In this document: positions 35,001 through 44,421 of the stretch, in pieces | Layout: every line of letters begins with the position of its first letter | Numbering within the stretch: position 1 is the stretch's first letter | Source of the DNA: Bacteroidales bacterium | GTDB taxonomy: Bacteria; Bacteroidota; Bacteroidia; Bacteroidales; M50B96 | DNA: 64,000 nt | Assembly (NCBI GenBank): GCA_021740905.1 | Contig: JAIOYV010000007.1 | Coordinates: 46,890 to 110,889 of the forward strand | Direction: 5' to 3' | Translations under genes and position numbers: made by a program | Notes under the pieces: generated by a model | What the model was told of the DNA's origin: nothing | The model's database searches: none | Seen by the model: the letters and a program-made list of their open reading frames with translations, nothing else

Positions 35001-35732
35001 CAGATAGTTGTTTGTTTTTTTTATATAATACACCCACGGCAATTCCCCATTGATTAGCCGGGCTTCTGTTTCGTATTGCGCTGGCTGATTATGCGGGACA
35101 AAACTGCTTGGGGCATACAGATTCTCGCGGGCAATTTCAACCCCATTCAAATAGGCTACGAAAGCATCATCCGCGTCAATATGTAAAATCAGGGTTTCGA
35201 TATTTGAAAGGCTGCTTATGTTGAATTCTTTTCGGATATAAATAGAGACCAGGCCCGGGAGTATGGTGCTGTCGTCGCCATCACCAGAACCAAATCCACT
35301 GTTTCCGGTGCTCCATGTAGTATCGACATACCCCGGCTGGTTCCAATTCGAATCAGGTTCGGACGTGCCCGTGAAATATCGCCACTCGTCACCCCAGTCA
35401 ATAATGGTTTCCCAGTGCTTTGCATACAAGCCCCGGTCCTTTCCCGATGCAAAAATAAGCAGGTGCCCCTGAGCCGGAATCGTGGCATTGGGAAAGGCCC
35501 ATTTTTGCAGATTGCTTGGATTATCTGATAGGTAGTAGCCTTTCAGGTCAAGAGCAGAGGAATTGCCGTTATACAATTCGATCCAATCGCTTGCTTTACC
35601 ATATTCATCCAATACCACACCTGTATTGGAACACATAATTTCATTTATATATAAATTTTGGCCTAAAAGCCCGGCAGAACTGCAAAGCAATAAGACGAAG
35701 AAGCCAAAGACAGAAAATAAAGATAATCTCAT
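32019..35732 (-). CDS. CotH kinase-like protein with lamin-tail domains
   Basis: 1237 residues. Signal peptide to about residue 24. Residues 25-110 (LYINEIMCSNTGVVLDEYGKASDWIELYN) are a lamin-tail domain. A galactose-binding-like segment follows (about 140-250), then a chitobiase/FN3-like tail (IYYTTDGSEPTT) and a CotH kinase-like domain (about 440-800), with VYLNGEFYGITNIREKIN and WILFDTDFGFGY. A second lamin-tail domain (LVINEFMAGNANDTVDNFGDHDDWIEIYN, about 925-1050) precedes a C-terminal duplication of about 75 residues (VFWPxFNLNAIGDxxxGxGY, twice). CotH proteins phosphorylate spore coat proteins in Bacillus; activity here is untested. No standard T9SS motif, so the duplicated end may serve as the sorting domain. 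Confidence 0.85.
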   Translation of the reverse strand: MRLSLFSVFGFFVLLLCSSAGLLGQNLYINEIMCSNTGVVLDEYGKASDWIELYNGNSSALDLKGYYLSDNPSNLQKWAFPNATIPAQGHLLIFASGKDRGLYAKHWETIIDWGDEWRYFTGTSEPDSNWNQPGYVDTTWSTGNSGFGSGDGDDSTILPGLVSIYIRKEFNISSLSNIETLILHIDADDAFVAYLNGVEIARENLYAPSSFVPHNQPAQYETEARLINGELPWVYYIKKTNNYLVEGTNVIAIQGQNSSSNGDDQSLIPMLTLGMDTAPSNPSGVPSYIEAQIPQIHTDFKLSSIGETITLSDSVGNIIDQISYDNIPYPLSYGRGIDGGSIWCFTNQPSPGAASLMYQCLGLCSDVEFSHIGGFYNSSFSLTLSGNLAAETIYYTTDGSEPTTASNIYSTPIVVDDVMIVRARIFSPIKYPGSIGSHTYFIGQSFDLPVVSISTDSNNLWQSDTGMLVLGNNASSVYPYYGANFWQDWERPVHIAFFEQDSSLAFSLDAGMQVYGGWTRAFAQKSLAIYFRKKYGSDNLNYQVFPSKPIDKFDNLVFRNSGNDWNNTMFRDAMMTSLLRKLDMDIQAYRPAIVYLNGEFYGITNIREKINENYLAANHPSIDKDEIDLLELEGHAVAGDSLSYRQMIQYIANNSLSIQANYEEIKSRMDVENYALYQLSNIYFDNLDWPGNNVKYWSPRTFDGKFRWILFDTDFGFGYWGGYNSNTLALALAPNGDPEWPNPPWSTFLFRKLVENDEFKNMFINRFADCLNYTFHKDTVIALIDSCAAQIESTMALHFAKYGGNQTIWENNVETLRTFALYRRSNIRGFITTEFQLQNGLFTLLVSSNTAGAGNINVNSLLLETFPWSGIYFRDVPIKVWPLPNPGYVFQGWTGDTITGQDTLTLSPDGNLFIVANYVSVPIVPTTLVINEFMAGNANDTVDNFGDHDDWIEIYNPGSDTIDVAGWYISDEIVDPGKWQITSGTSSTVISPGEYKIFWADKEPEQGANHLNIKLSIDGEDIILSQASAGSFFICDSISFGAQTSDVSFGRAPDASPNWIFFIATTPGASNYVQVVQAITLTEGWRYFSNYVVPAAPLLDSVLQDIVDHVIIVKDKNGLVFWPFFNLNAIGDLETGFGYQIKISQTDTLFITGQQVVPESFPINLPGGWTIMGYLRDTPGPIIDMLLPIVQHISIVKTSEGSVFWPAFNLNAIGDMQPGKGYLIKMNIPQTFNYPPN

Positions 35733-36176
35733 CTCTCATCAATAATAAATGTTGGATTCCCCTCTACTCAAACACCAAATGAGCTTGGCGCTAAAACTAG
35801 CAAATTATCCAACAAAGGTTCAGGGTTTCTATACGCAGATTTCAAAAGTGGGTTACTTCGGAGTTTTCTCAGTCTCCGGTCTCCACTCTCCAGTTCGGCG
35901 GTAGTTCACAGTCTCCAATCTCCTCATTTCTCTGTTTTGCAGTTTCCAGGATTCAATATATGGGACTTTCGAAATATCGCCCCCAATTTCAGGCTTTGCA
36001 ATTTCTTAGTTTGCACTTCAGTGTAAAAAAATAAGAAATAGGGTTTTTAAAATGTAAATATAAAGAGTAAACTACTTTGCAGCAAATAGGGAAAATGCCC
36101 AATTTTAAGTATTGAAATCCGGTCGTCTCTAACTATGGGCGATCCCTGCCTGTCAAAACTGCCAACTGAAAACTGC
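35733..36176. repeat. Intergenic stretch with CAGTCTCC and CTGCCAACTG arrays
   Basis: 35869-35948 repeats CTCAGTCTCCGGTCTCCA-type units. 36146-36176 repeats CAAAACTGCCAACTGAAAACTGCC; in gene sense it continues directly from the TAG stop of the aminotransferase (GCAGTAGGCAGTTTTCAG). No gene. Confidence 0.6.
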
Positions 36177-37370
36177 CTACTGCAACCGGCCCAGAGCAAT
36201 TTTCATCCTGGATAAAGCCTCAACAAGTTCTTCCTCTGAGCAAGCATACGACAGACGAATGCAATTTTCGTTTCCAAAGGCATTGCCGGGTACCACTGCA
36301 ACATGGGCTTCTTCAAGCAGGTACATCGATAGGTCGCTGTCGTTTTTAATAGTCCGTTTACCATCCGATTTTCCATAGAAGGAACTGATATTTGGAAAAA
36401 TATAGAAAGCCCCATGGGGTTCGTTTCTTACTATGCCAGGAATTTCATCCAACAACTGCATCACCAGGTTGCGGCGTTTCAGGAAAGCCGACTTCATTTC
36501 TTCGATGGAGCTATTGTCCGAAAGCAAGGCGGCCAGTGCTGCTTTTTGCGAAATTGAGCCAGCCCCCGAAGTGGTTTGTCCTTGTAATTTATTGGTGGCT
36601 TTGGCCAACCATAATGGGCCTGCCAGATATCCAATGCGCCAGCCAGTCATGGCATAGCCTTTCGATACCCCATTCACTAAAGCTACCCGATCGAACACAC
36701 TTTCAAATTCAGCAATGCTATGGTGTTTGCCGTTAAAATTGATATGCTCGTATATTTCGTCCGAGATTATGAGGATGTTTTCTTTATCAGCAAAAACTTC
36801 GGCCAATGCAGCCAATTCTTCGTACGAATAAATGCTTCCAGTTGGATTCGAAGGCGAATTGAACAAAAAGGCTTTGGTTTTATCCGTAATGGCTTCCTGC
36901 ACCTGACGGGGAGTCACTTTAAAATCACTTTCTATGAAACCATTAATAACCACTGGCACCCCTTCGGCAAGTTTCACCAAGTCGATGTAACTGACCCAAT
37001 ATGGGGCAGGGATGATCACCTCATCGCCTTTGTCGATAACACTTAGGAGCACGTTGGCCAGCGATTGTTTTGCCCCGTTCGACACCACAATCTGCTCTTT
37101 TTTATAAGTAAGATTATTCTCCTTCCTGAACTTTTCTACTATTGCAGATCTTAAATCATCGAAGCCTGGAACCGGCGAATAATATGAAAAATTATCATCT
37201 ATGGCTTTCTTAGCGGCTGCTTTAATAAGATCGGGAGTATTGAAATCGGGTTCCCCAATGCTCAAATTTTTAATATCAATGCCTTGTGCTTTTAGATCAC
37301 GGCTTTTTTGAGCCATTTCAAGTGTCTGAGAGTCCGATAGATTCAGTATCCTTTGTGCCAATTTCATCAT
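36177..37370 (-). CDS. PLP-dependent class I aminotransferase (aspartate type)
   Basis: 397 residues from the first of two adjacent ATGs (37370, 37367); a TTG further upstream is unlikely. LSIGEPDFNTPDLI at the N terminus, SNGAKQSLANVL, FNSPSNPTGSIYS (substrate carboxylate region), IISDEIYEHINF (Asp contacts the PLP nitrogen), PLP lysine in GVSKGYAMTGWRIGYLAG, and C-terminal RLSYACSEEEL with the substrate Arg. It matches the AspC/AAT I-gamma subfamily, which transfers amino groups between aspartate and 2-oxoglutarate. Confidence 0.92.
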   Translation of the reverse strand: MMKLAQRILNLSDSQTLEMAQKSRDLKAQGIDIKNLSIGEPDFNTPDLIKAAAKKAIDDNFSYYSPVPGFDDLRSAIVEKFRKENNLTYKKEQIVVSNGAKQSLANVLLSVIDKGDEVIIPAPYWVSYIDLVKLAEGVPVVINGFIESDFKVTPRQVQEAITDKTKAFLFNSPSNPTGSIYSYEELAALAEVFADKENILIISDEIYEHINFNGKHHSIAEFESVFDRVALVNGVSKGYAMTGWRIGYLAGPLWLAKATNKLQGQTTSGAGSISQKAALAALLSDNSSIEEMKSAFLKRRNLVMQLLDEIPGIVRNEPHGAFYIFPNISSFYGKSDGKRTIKNDSDLSMYLLEEAHVAVVPGNAFGNENCIRLSYACSEEELVEALSRMKIALGRLQ

Positions 37371-37930
37371 AACTAAAATTCTTTTATCAGTTGAAAAATA
37401 AGCCAATAAAAATAGTCATTACTTTGACAATTGTTGCATTATTTTTGAAATCTGCCGAAAAAGTCACTTATCCTTATTTTTGAATCATTACAGACTACTT
37501 TTATTGGTGAAACTCAAATTTAATAAACTGGGTGAATTGATCACAGATGTCCGGGAATAATTTGAACCAACAAAGTGGGGCGATCAGTTTTAACCTGAAT
37601 ATTTCATGAATTGATCTATTCCGAAGCCAAACTACTTTGAACAAAGACAATGCTCACTTCTTGTTTCGTCCCACCGATGGCGGGATGAAACTCAAATCTG
37701 CGCAAATCCGTATCATCCGCGTCATCCGCATTCAAATTTTTGTTTGCAGCATTAGCTGCGGTAGGAATTATTCAAGTTAAGTATCAGCAAATATGTTAAA
37801 AATTGCATTCTTGAAATTTAACATGTTTTTCAGTTTTAGAATATTTAAGTATAAGCCACTGAAAATGAATTTTATTTTATTCTCCTTTTGATTGAATCCT
37901 TAAAATAGTATCAAAACAGGAACAATGAAA
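37371..37930. other. Intergenic stretch with a hairpin and CATCCGCGT units
   Basis: 37663-37691: GTTTCGTCCCaCC-gat-GGcGGGATGAAAC hairpin. 37699-37734: TCATCCGCGTCATCCGC units, the same words found at 17935-18036. No gene. Confidence 0.55.
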
Positions 37931-37963
37931 TTTGGTTTTAGTGCCTGATTTTCTTATATTTGC
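37931..37963 (+). promoter_or_regulatory. Promoter of the KamA-like gene
   Basis: TTTG (37931-37934), 20-base spacer, TATATTTGC (37955-37963). Implies a leader of about 95 bases before ATG 38068. Confidence 0.7.
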
Positions 37964-38067
37964 AATAATTAGAGAGAGACACAAACTCCCTCATTCTCAG
38001 ACCAAAACAAACGGGGTTTTTAAAATTGATTTCTATTCTAAGTTGAATTGAAAAAAAACAACAACAG

Positions 38068-39429
38068 ATGAAGTACGCAGCTTATACATTGTACAATTAC
38101 AGGAACATTGCTCAGATTGATCGATTGTCGGAGCAGGAGAAGTTTGACATTGAGGTAGTTGGACATGTATTACCATTCAAAACAAATAATTATGTAGTGG
38201 ACGAACTCATTGATTGGGAAAATTATCAGGACGACCCTCTCTACATTTTAAATTTCCCACAGCGAGGCATGTTGTCCGACAAGCACTTTAATCTCATGGC
38301 TGAGGCTATACAAAATGGTGCTTCAAAAGATGAATTAAGAAATGTTGCCAACGCTATCCGAATTGAGCTTAATCCTCACCCTGCCGGACAGCTAGAACAT
38401 AATGTGCCCGAATTAAATGGCGAAACATTAAATGGCATTCAGCATAAGTACGACGAAACCATTTTATTTTTCCCTTCTCAGGGACAGACCTGTCATGCTT
38501 ACTGTACCTTTTGCTTTCGCTGGCCGCAGTTTGTAGGCATGGATGACCTGAAATTTGCCATGAAACAAGGCGACCTTTTGGTTGACTACCTGAAAGCGCA
38601 CCCCGAAGTTACCGATGTTCTTTTTACAGGGGGTGACCCGATGGTAATGAAGGCATCCATTTTTAACACCTATATTGATACTTTACTCGAAGCCGAACTG
38701 CCTAACTTAAAAACCATCCGCGTTGGCACTAAGTCTCTTGGATTTTGGCCTTACCGCTATTTGACCGACCCTGATGCGGATGAGATGATCGCTGTATTTG
38801 AAAAGATTGTCCAGGCCGGGAAACACCTGGCGATAATGGCGCACTTTAATCACTATTCCGAACTAAAAACCAAAGCCGTAAAAAAAGCGGTAAAGCGAAT
38901 CAGGGCAACCGGTGCAGTTATCCGTACCCAATCGCCGATTTTGAGACATATAAATGCCAAAGCCAGGATTTGGAGAAAAATGTGGAACAAACAGGTGGAA
39001 ATGGGCATGATCCCCTACTATATGTTTATGACCCGCGACACGGGTGCGCGCGACTACTTTGCTGTTCCTTGCGTAAAAGCCTGGGAAATTTTCCGCGATG
39101 CTTATTCCAGTGTGAGCGGGATTTGCCGCACAGCACGAGGGCCAAGCATGTCGGCCGATCCTGGCAAGGTGCTGATTTCCGGAGTAGCTGAAGTTCATGG
39201 TCAGAAAGTGCTTATGCTTACCTTTATCCAGGGGCGAAACTCCGACTGGGTGCGCAAACCTTTCTTTGCCAAATACGACGAGAAAGCACTATGGCTCGAT
39301 GAATTAAAACCCGCTTTTGGAAAAGATGAATTCTTCTTCAACCGGAAAAAGAAAGCATTGGCCTTACATCCCCGCAAGAAAGTTGTGTTCGACGATGCAA
39401 AGATAATCCGGGATTTGGATATGGGGTGA
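38068..39429 (+). CDS. KamA-family radical SAM protein (lysine 2,3-aminomutase-like)
   Basis: 453 residues. CHAYCTFC (C142, C146, C149) is the CxxxCxxC iron-sulfur motif, followed by FTGGDPMVM and RVGTKSLGFWPYR, as in lysine 2,3-aminomutase relatives. The segment corresponding to the PLP-lysine loop reads SADPGKVLISG, shorter than the APGGGGK of true lysine aminomutases, so PLP use and substrate are uncertain. No kamB/kamDE-like neighbours, arguing against lysine fermentation here. Own promoter upstream. Confidence 0.85.
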   Translation: MKYAAYTLYNYRNIAQIDRLSEQEKFDIEVVGHVLPFKTNNYVVDELIDWENYQDDPLYILNFPQRGMLSDKHFNLMAEAIQNGASKDELRNVANAIRIELNPHPAGQLEHNVPELNGETLNGIQHKYDETILFFPSQGQTCHAYCTFCFRWPQFVGMDDLKFAMKQGDLLVDYLKAHPEVTDVLFTGGDPMVMKASIFNTYIDTLLEAELPNLKTIRVGTKSLGFWPYRYLTDPDADEMIAVFEKIVQAGKHLAIMAHFNHYSELKTKAVKKAVKRIRATGAVIRTQSPILRHINAKARIWRKMWNKQVEMGMIPYYMFMTRDTGARDYFAVPCVKAWEIFRDAYSSVSGICRTARGPSMSADPGKVLISGVAEVHGQKVLMLTFIQGRNSDWVRKPFFAKYDEKALWLDELKPAFGKDEFFFNRKKKALALHPRKKVVFDDAKIIRDLDMG

Positions 39430-39454
39430 GAGACATAATAGTTGAATTTTATTT

Positions 39455-40720
39455 TTAATTTGATTCTTCCCCAACCACAAACCTCGCCGTCAACCTGTTT
39501 TTTTGTTCCACCAGTATATTTTTCTTCGCTGTCATTTTTTCAATTGACTTTTCAGTATGGTGACGGATGGTAATGAGCTTTAGGCCGGTGTTGTAATATA
39601 CCTTGAAATCCTGGTTTAGCTCTTCTATCAGCCATTTGAATTTACGGTCGTCGTAATCGACACAGGCAGAAAAACTAATAGCCGAGTTTTCCGACAAATT
39701 CACTTTTACCCGGTGATTGGCAAAAATTGCGAATATTTTGCTTAGGTTATCCTCAGCTATAAAGGAAAAGTCCTTGGGAGAGATAGAGATAAGAACCTGT
39801 TTTTCTTTAACGATATAAACCGGGGGAAACTCTACTCGTTCGTTGAAAGCTGAGATAGTTGTTCCCTCTTCATCAGGAAATTCAAAGGATTTTACTTTGA
39901 GTGGGATGTTTTTATTTTGAAGGGGTTTGATGGTCTTCGGGTGGATCACCTTCGCCCCAAAATAGGCCAGCTCGATGGCTTCCTGATAGGAAATTTTGTC
40001 CAATTTTTCTACTTCCCTGAATTGATTTGGGTCGGCATTATAAATTCCAGCCACATCTTTCCAGATCACAATTTCATTGGCATTGAGCAGAAAAGTGAGG
40101 ATAGCAGCTGTAAAATCCGATCCTTCGCGCCCCAATGTAGTTGTCAGATTATTCGAGGTTGATCCAATAAATCCTTGGGTGACATACAATTTCGATTGCC
40201 CGAAATCAATTTTCTCTTGCACCAATTTTTCCGAAATTTCCCAATTAATTTTGGCATCACGGAATTCGTTCCCTGTTTTTAAACAGGTCCGGATGTCGAG
40301 CCAGGTGTTGGAAATACCAATTTCATTTAAATAAGCTGAAATAATGTTGGTCGATATCAATTCGCCATACGAAACTATCTGGTCGTATTCGATATCAAAA
40401 TCCAGAGATGAATCCTTCGCAGTGTAATCTCTAAGTTCATCAATAAGTCGATTGAAAGTGTCATAAACAGGATGATCTTCATCTGGAAACAAGTCTTGTA
40501 GAATCGTTTGATGGTTCAGTACAAGTTGCCCGATTATTTCAACTACTTCTTGTTGTTTCGAAAAAAAAGCGGAACATAAAGCCTCCAATAAATTGGTTGT
40601 TTTGTCCATGGCCGAAATTACTACCACAAGTTCATCTCTTTCATTTTTGATTATTGCGGCCAGGTTTTGCACCGATCGCGCCGATTTTACTGATGCCCCA
40701 CCAAACTTAAATACCTTCAT
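39455..40720 (-). CDS. Aspartate kinase
   Basis: 421 residues from ATG 40720, where MKVFKFGGASV, the family N terminus, begins. Further motifs: LVVVISAMDKTTN, LGREGSDFTAAILTFLL (substrate/ATP site), IWKDVAGIYNADPNQF, and C-terminal ACT regulatory domains (LISISPKDFSFIAEDNL, VKVNLSENSAISFSACV). Phosphorylates aspartate, the first step to lysine, threonine and methionine. It faces the KamA-like gene, converging with 25 bases between. Confidence 0.92.
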   Translation of the reverse strand: MKVFKFGGASVKSARSVQNLAAIIKNERDELVVVISAMDKTTNLLEALCSAFFSKQQEVVEIIGQLVLNHQTILQDLFPDEDHPVYDTFNRLIDELRDYTAKDSSLDFDIEYDQIVSYGELISTNIISAYLNEIGISNTWLDIRTCLKTGNEFRDAKINWEISEKLVQEKIDFGQSKLYVTQGFIGSTSNNLTTTLGREGSDFTAAILTFLLNANEIVIWKDVAGIYNADPNQFREVEKLDKISYQEAIELAYFGAKVIHPKTIKPLQNKNIPLKVKSFEFPDEEGTTISAFNERVEFPPVYIVKEKQVLISISPKDFSFIAEDNLSKIFAIFANHRVKVNLSENSAISFSACVDYDDRKFKWLIEELNQDFKVYYNTGLKLITIRHHTEKSIEKMTAKKNILVEQKNRLTARFVVGEESN

Positions 40721-41134
40721 TGCTAAATATTTTGAAGCTTTAAAAATAGGTATTTTCATCAAAGCTTTTTGAATGAAATGCAAAACCGAAGCGTATCAAT
40801 TAAAGAAAAAATAGTGTTTAAAAAGGAATCCTCGATTGAAAGCGTTTGTTCCACCGAAAATAATTAACTTTATCACCTGATTTCAGTCGGCAGTTCTCAG
40901 TCTGCAGTTGGCAGTCTGCAGTCTACAATAAGCAGCAGGCAGTTTGGAGTAAGGAGTAGACAACCAACAGTTTGCAGTAGGCAAGATAGATTTAGAGAAA
41001 AAGAATGATACTAAATACTGGCAACTTGCAAATGAACACTGGAAACTGTAGACTGCCCACTGTGGACTGAGAACTGTGGACTGAGAACCGGATACTGAAA
41101 ATAACAAACTATAGTTTAATAAGAGATTGGGAAA
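40721..41134. repeat. Inverted short-unit array (GTCTGCAGT / ACTGTAGAC)
   Basis: 40884-40985 holds about 12 degenerate units of CAGTCTGCAGTTGG type; 41015-41098 holds the reverse-complement units (ACTGTAGACTGCCCACTGTG). Together they form a long imperfect hairpin just before fbp. No gene. Confidence 0.7.
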
Positions 41135-42157
41135 ATGAAGGGATACAGGATAAAAACACTCAATGAATTTATTATTGAAAAGCAGGCAGAATTTCCATTT
41201 GCAAAAGGTGAACTGACACGTTTGCTCCATCATGTGGGCATAGCCGCCAAGATCGTTAACAAGAAGGTGAACAAGGCCGGGTTGGTTGATATTATTGGCG
41301 AAGCCGGGGCTGTGAATGTGCAGGGCGAAGACCAGAAAAAGCTGGATGTGTTTGCCGATGCCCAATTTATTTCTGCCTTGCAGGCCAGTGGCGAATGTTG
41401 CGGGATTGGGTCGGAAGAAAACGAAGAAACCATGGCTTTCGATGACGATTTCTCGAAAGAAGGCAATTATATTTTCCTGATGGATCCCCTCGATGGATCG
41501 TCGAACATTGATGTGAATGTGTCGATTGGGACCATCTTTTCGATTTATCGCCGGGTATCTCCTCGCGGTACTGTACCTGGTGATGTGGATTTTCTTCAAC
41601 CAGGGAATAAGCAGGTGGCAGCAGGATACATCATCTATGGCTCTTCTACTATGTTGGTTTACACTACAGGCAGGGGTGTAAATGGCTTTACGCTGGATAC
41701 CTCGATTGGTGAGTTTTGTCTTTCGCACGAACGGATACAAACTCCCGAAGATGGCACTCTATACTCGTTGAACGAGGGCAATTATGTGCATTTCCCCGAT
41801 GGTGTGAAGAAATATATCAAGTATTGCCAGCAAATGGACACAGCTACCAACCGACCCTATTCATCGCGCTATATTGGTTCGCTTGTGGCTGATTTTCACC
41901 GAAACCTTTTAAAAGGTGGGATTTTTATTTATCCTGAGACGGCCAAAGCACCCAATGGCAAACTCCGCCTTTTGTACGAATGTAACCCAATCGCTTTCCT
42001 TGCCGAGCGGGCCGGAGGAAAAGCATCCGATGGATTTAGGCGCATTTTAGATATACAACCTACCTCTTTGCATCAACGTGTCCCATTTTACACCGGTTCG
42101 AAAAACATGGTCGAAAAGGCAGAGGAATTTTTACGTGCGAGTTCGGATGAGGCGTAA
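41135..42157 (+). CDS. fbp: Fructose-1,6-bisphosphatase, class I
   Basis: 340 residues, typical length. Metal-binding signature [25 protein letters not shown] (about 112-136), upstream Glu pair in GSEENEETM, substrate-binding [29 protein letters not shown] and [21 protein letters not shown]. Hydrolyses fructose 1,6-bisphosphate in gluconeogenesis. The stop is followed at once by a GGGTTTCG array. Confidence 0.95.
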   Translation: MKGYRIKTLNEFIIEKQAEFPFAKGELTRLLHHVGIAAKIVNKKVNKAGLVDIIGEAGAVNVQGEDQKKLDVFADAQFISALQASGECCGIGSEENEETMAFDDDFSKEGNYIFLMDPLDGSSNIDVNVSIGTIFSIYRRVSPRGTVPGDVDFLQPGNKQVAAGYIIYGSSTMLVYTTGRGVNGFTLDTSIGEFCLSHERIQTPEDGTLYSLNEGNYVHFPDGVKKYIKYCQQMDTATNRPYSSRYIGSLVADFHRNLLKGGIFIYPETAKAPNGKLRLLYECNPIAFLAERAGGKASDGFRRILDIQPTSLHQRVPFYTGSKNMVEKAEEFLRASSDEA

Positions 42158-42186
42158 TGGGTTTTGGGTTCCGGGTTTCGGGTCAG
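42158..42186. repeat. Short-unit array (GGGTTTTG/GGGTTTCG) starting at the fbp stop
   Basis: Four degenerate copies of an 8-base GGGTTTCG-like unit beginning at the base after the TAA stop of fbp. A decayed GAGACGCA-type palindrome (AAGATACACACGGC / TGTTCGTCTT) follows at 42187-42210. Confidence 0.65.
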
Positions 42187-42259
42187 AAGATACACACGGC
42201 TGTTCGTCTTTACGATAAAAGCTGTCTAATTTCAATTTTCTAATTTCGATTTCAAAAAA

Positions 42260-42853
42260 ATGAAAGCAGATTTAATCGACGACAAAACTCGTTGCGCATG
42301 GCCATCCAACAATCCATTGATGATTGAATACCACGATACAGAATGGGGTGTCCCGGTGCACGACGATCGGAAATTATTCGAGTTTATCACACTCGATGCC
42401 TTTCAGGCCGGGCTTAGCTGGTCAACCATCCTAAATAAAAGGGAGAATTTTCGTGAGGCATTTGATAATTTCGAACCGGAAGTGATAGTTGAATACAGCC
42501 CCGACAAAATTGAATCATTGCTCAATAACGCCGGCATCATCCGCAATAAACTGAAAATCCATGCTACCATTGGCAATGCGAAAGCTTTCCTCGAAGTGCA
42601 AAAAGAGTTCGGTAGCTTTGATAATTATATTTGGCAGTTCACCAATTACAAAACTATTCAGAATAAGCTAAAGTCTCTTTCCGATATTCCGGTATCGACC
42701 AAAGAATCGGATGCCATGAGCAAAGACCTGAAAAAGCGGGGGTTCAAATTTGTGGGCACTACCATCTGTTATGCTTTTATGCAGGCTGCCGGAATGGTGA
42801 ATGATCATACCAAGGATTGTTTTCGGAACCAGGAAATTGTTTTCGCAAAATAG
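42260..42853 (+). CDS. tag: DNA-3-methyladenine glycosylase I
   Basis: 197 residues, family length. The zinc snap-fold ligands of Tag are present: Cys in RCAW (about 12), His in YHDTEWG (about 25), and His/Cys in NDHTKDC near the C terminus. Catalytic-site residues in EFITLDAFQAGLSWSTILNKRENFREAF. Removes 3-methyladenine from alkylated DNA. Confidence 0.95.
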   Translation: MKADLIDDKTRCAWPSNNPLMIEYHDTEWGVPVHDDRKLFEFITLDAFQAGLSWSTILNKRENFREAFDNFEPEVIVEYSPDKIESLLNNAGIIRNKLKIHATIGNAKAFLEVQKEFGSFDNYIWQFTNYKTIQNKLKSLSDIPVSTKESDAMSKDLKKRGFKFVGTTICYAFMQAAGMVNDHTKDCFRNQEIVFAK

Positions 42854-42958
42854 ATTTTAAGAGATTAGAAGAGAACTGATTTAGGAATTTGGTATAATCT
42901 AAAATGATGTAAATCAAGACGCTTTTTTCTATTCGCCCATTTATCCAATTAATAGACC

Positions 42959-42967
42959 TACCTTTGC
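42959..42967 (+). promoter_or_regulatory. Candidate -7 element of the helicase gene
   Basis: TACCTTTGC, exact TAnnTTTG plus C, 19 bases before ATG 42986. No clear -33. Confidence 0.45.
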
Positions 42968-42985
42968 CAGCTTTAACAATAATAC

Positions 42986-44260
42986 ATGATATTTAAAGAA
43001 TTAGGAATTATCGAACCTATCCTGAAAGCCCTCAGTGCCGAAGGATACACACAACCCACCCCCATCCAGGAAAAATCCATTCCCATATTGATGCGCAGAA
43101 AAGATCTGATTGGTTGTGCCCAGACAGGAACAGGGAAAACAGCAGCTTTTGCCATCCCCATCCTGCAACATTTATATCTCGACCCCGAAAGGAACAAGGG
43201 ACAACGCAAGATAAAAGCACTGATTGTCACCCCAACACGGGAATTGGCAATACAGATTTCAGAAAGTTTTACGACTTACGGAAAGTTTACCGGGATAAAA
43301 AATACCGTGATCTTTGGTGGTGTGAAACAAGGCGGACAAACCGATGCACTTCGAAGAGGTGTCGATGTACTTGTAGCCACTCCCGGACGTTTACTTGATC
43401 TAATGAACCAGGGCTTCATTACCTTGAAGGATGTAGAATACTTCGTATTGGACGAGGCCGACCACATGCTTGACATGGGTTTTATCCACGACATCCGCAA
43501 GATAATCGAAAAGTTGCCGGTAAAAAGGCAGTCCTTGTTTTTCTCGGCTACTATGCCTGGTGAAATCATTGACCTATCGCGCAAGATAGTAGGTAATGCG
43601 GAAAAAGTGACCATTGCACCTGAGCAAACTACCGCTGAGAAAGTGGAGCAGTCGGTGTATTTTGTGAGCAAATCGGGAAAGCCAAAATTGCTGGTATACC
43701 TGCTTCAGATGAAACCTGCCGAGTCTACGCTGGTTTTTTCGCGCACAAAGCATGGTGCTGATAAGATTGTGAAGTTTCTGGCGAAGGCGGGCATCCCTGC
43801 CAATGCTATTCATGGAAATAAATCGCAAAATATTAGGCAAAAAGCATTGGGCGAATTTAAAAGCGGTCAAACTACTATTCTCGTGGCCACCGACATTGCT
43901 GCCCGTGGCATCGATGTAGAAGAATTATCTTATGTGATCAATTACGATCTGCCAAATATCCCCGAAACCTACATCCACCGCATTGGGCGGACAGGCCGGG
44001 CGAGTGCCAGTGGCATTGCCATGTCGTTTTGCGACACAGAGGAAAGACCCTATTTGCGAGACATCCAAAAGCTGATCGATCAGAAAATACCTATCGTTGC
44101 AGAACATCCTTTTGTGGACGATGGCACCGAAGTAATTACGAAAGCACCACCACGCCCTCAAAGGCCTAGATCACAAGCGCGCTCGGCAACCTCGGGAGCT
44201 AAGACCGGAGCTAATGGTAAAAAGGCGTGGAGCAATGCTTATTCGCGAGGCAGAAGGTAG
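42986..44260 (+). CDS. DEAD-box ATP-dependent RNA helicase (RhlE-like)
   Basis: 424 residues. Q motif [10 protein letters not shown], motif I AQTGTGKT, Ia PTREL, Ib [33 protein letters not shown], all intact. The C-terminal 40 residues are Arg/Pro/Ser-rich and basic, as in RhlE-type helicases acting in ribosome assembly and RNA turnover. Followed by its own terminator. Confidence 0.95.
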   Translation: MIFKELGIIEPILKALSAEGYTQPTPIQEKSIPILMRRKDLIGCAQTGTGKTAAFAIPILQHLYLDPERNKGQRKIKALIVTPTRELAIQISESFTTYGKFTGIKNTVIFGGVKQGGQTDALRRGVDVLVATPGRLLDLMNQGFITLKDVEYFVLDEADHMLDMGFIHDIRKIIEKLPVKRQSLFFSATMPGEIIDLSRKIVGNAEKVTIAPEQTTAEKVEQSVYFVSKSGKPKLLVYLLQMKPAESTLVFSRTKHGADKIVKFLAKAGIPANAIHGNKSQNIRQKALGEFKSGQTTILVATDIAARGIDVEELSYVINYDLPNIPETYIHRIGRTGRASASGIAMSFCDTEERPYLRDIQKLIDQKIPIVAEHPFVDDGTEVITKAPPRPQRPRSQARSATSGAKTGANGKKAWSNAYSRGRR

Positions 44261-44316
44261 CAGAATAAAGACACAAACTCAATACATTGTAAGCTGTTTT
44301 AAACAGTGGAAGATAT

Positions 44317-44347
44317 AAAATAGCCCCGTCCAAAGCGGGGCTATTTT
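44317..44347 (+). terminator. Terminator of the helicase gene
   Basis: AAAATAGCCCCG-TCCAAAG-CGGGGCTATTTT, perfect 12-base arms. Confidence 0.9.
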
Positions 44348-44364
44348 CGTTTATCTTACTATCG

Positions 44365-44399
44365 AAAAAAAAGGCCCGCCATTGCTGACGGACCTTTTT
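44365..44399 (-). terminator. Terminator of dnaK
   Basis: On the minus strand AAAAAGGTCCGTCAGC pairs with GGCGGGCC and runs into eight T. 23 bases after the dnaK stop. Confidence 0.85.
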
Positions 44400-44421
44400 C
44401 CATGAAACATTAACCTATCTA

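Noticed and set aside
40883..41740. 285-residue minus-strand frame
   Set aside because: It spans the CAGTCTGCAGT array and the antisense of fbp; low-complexity start and no recognisable protein.
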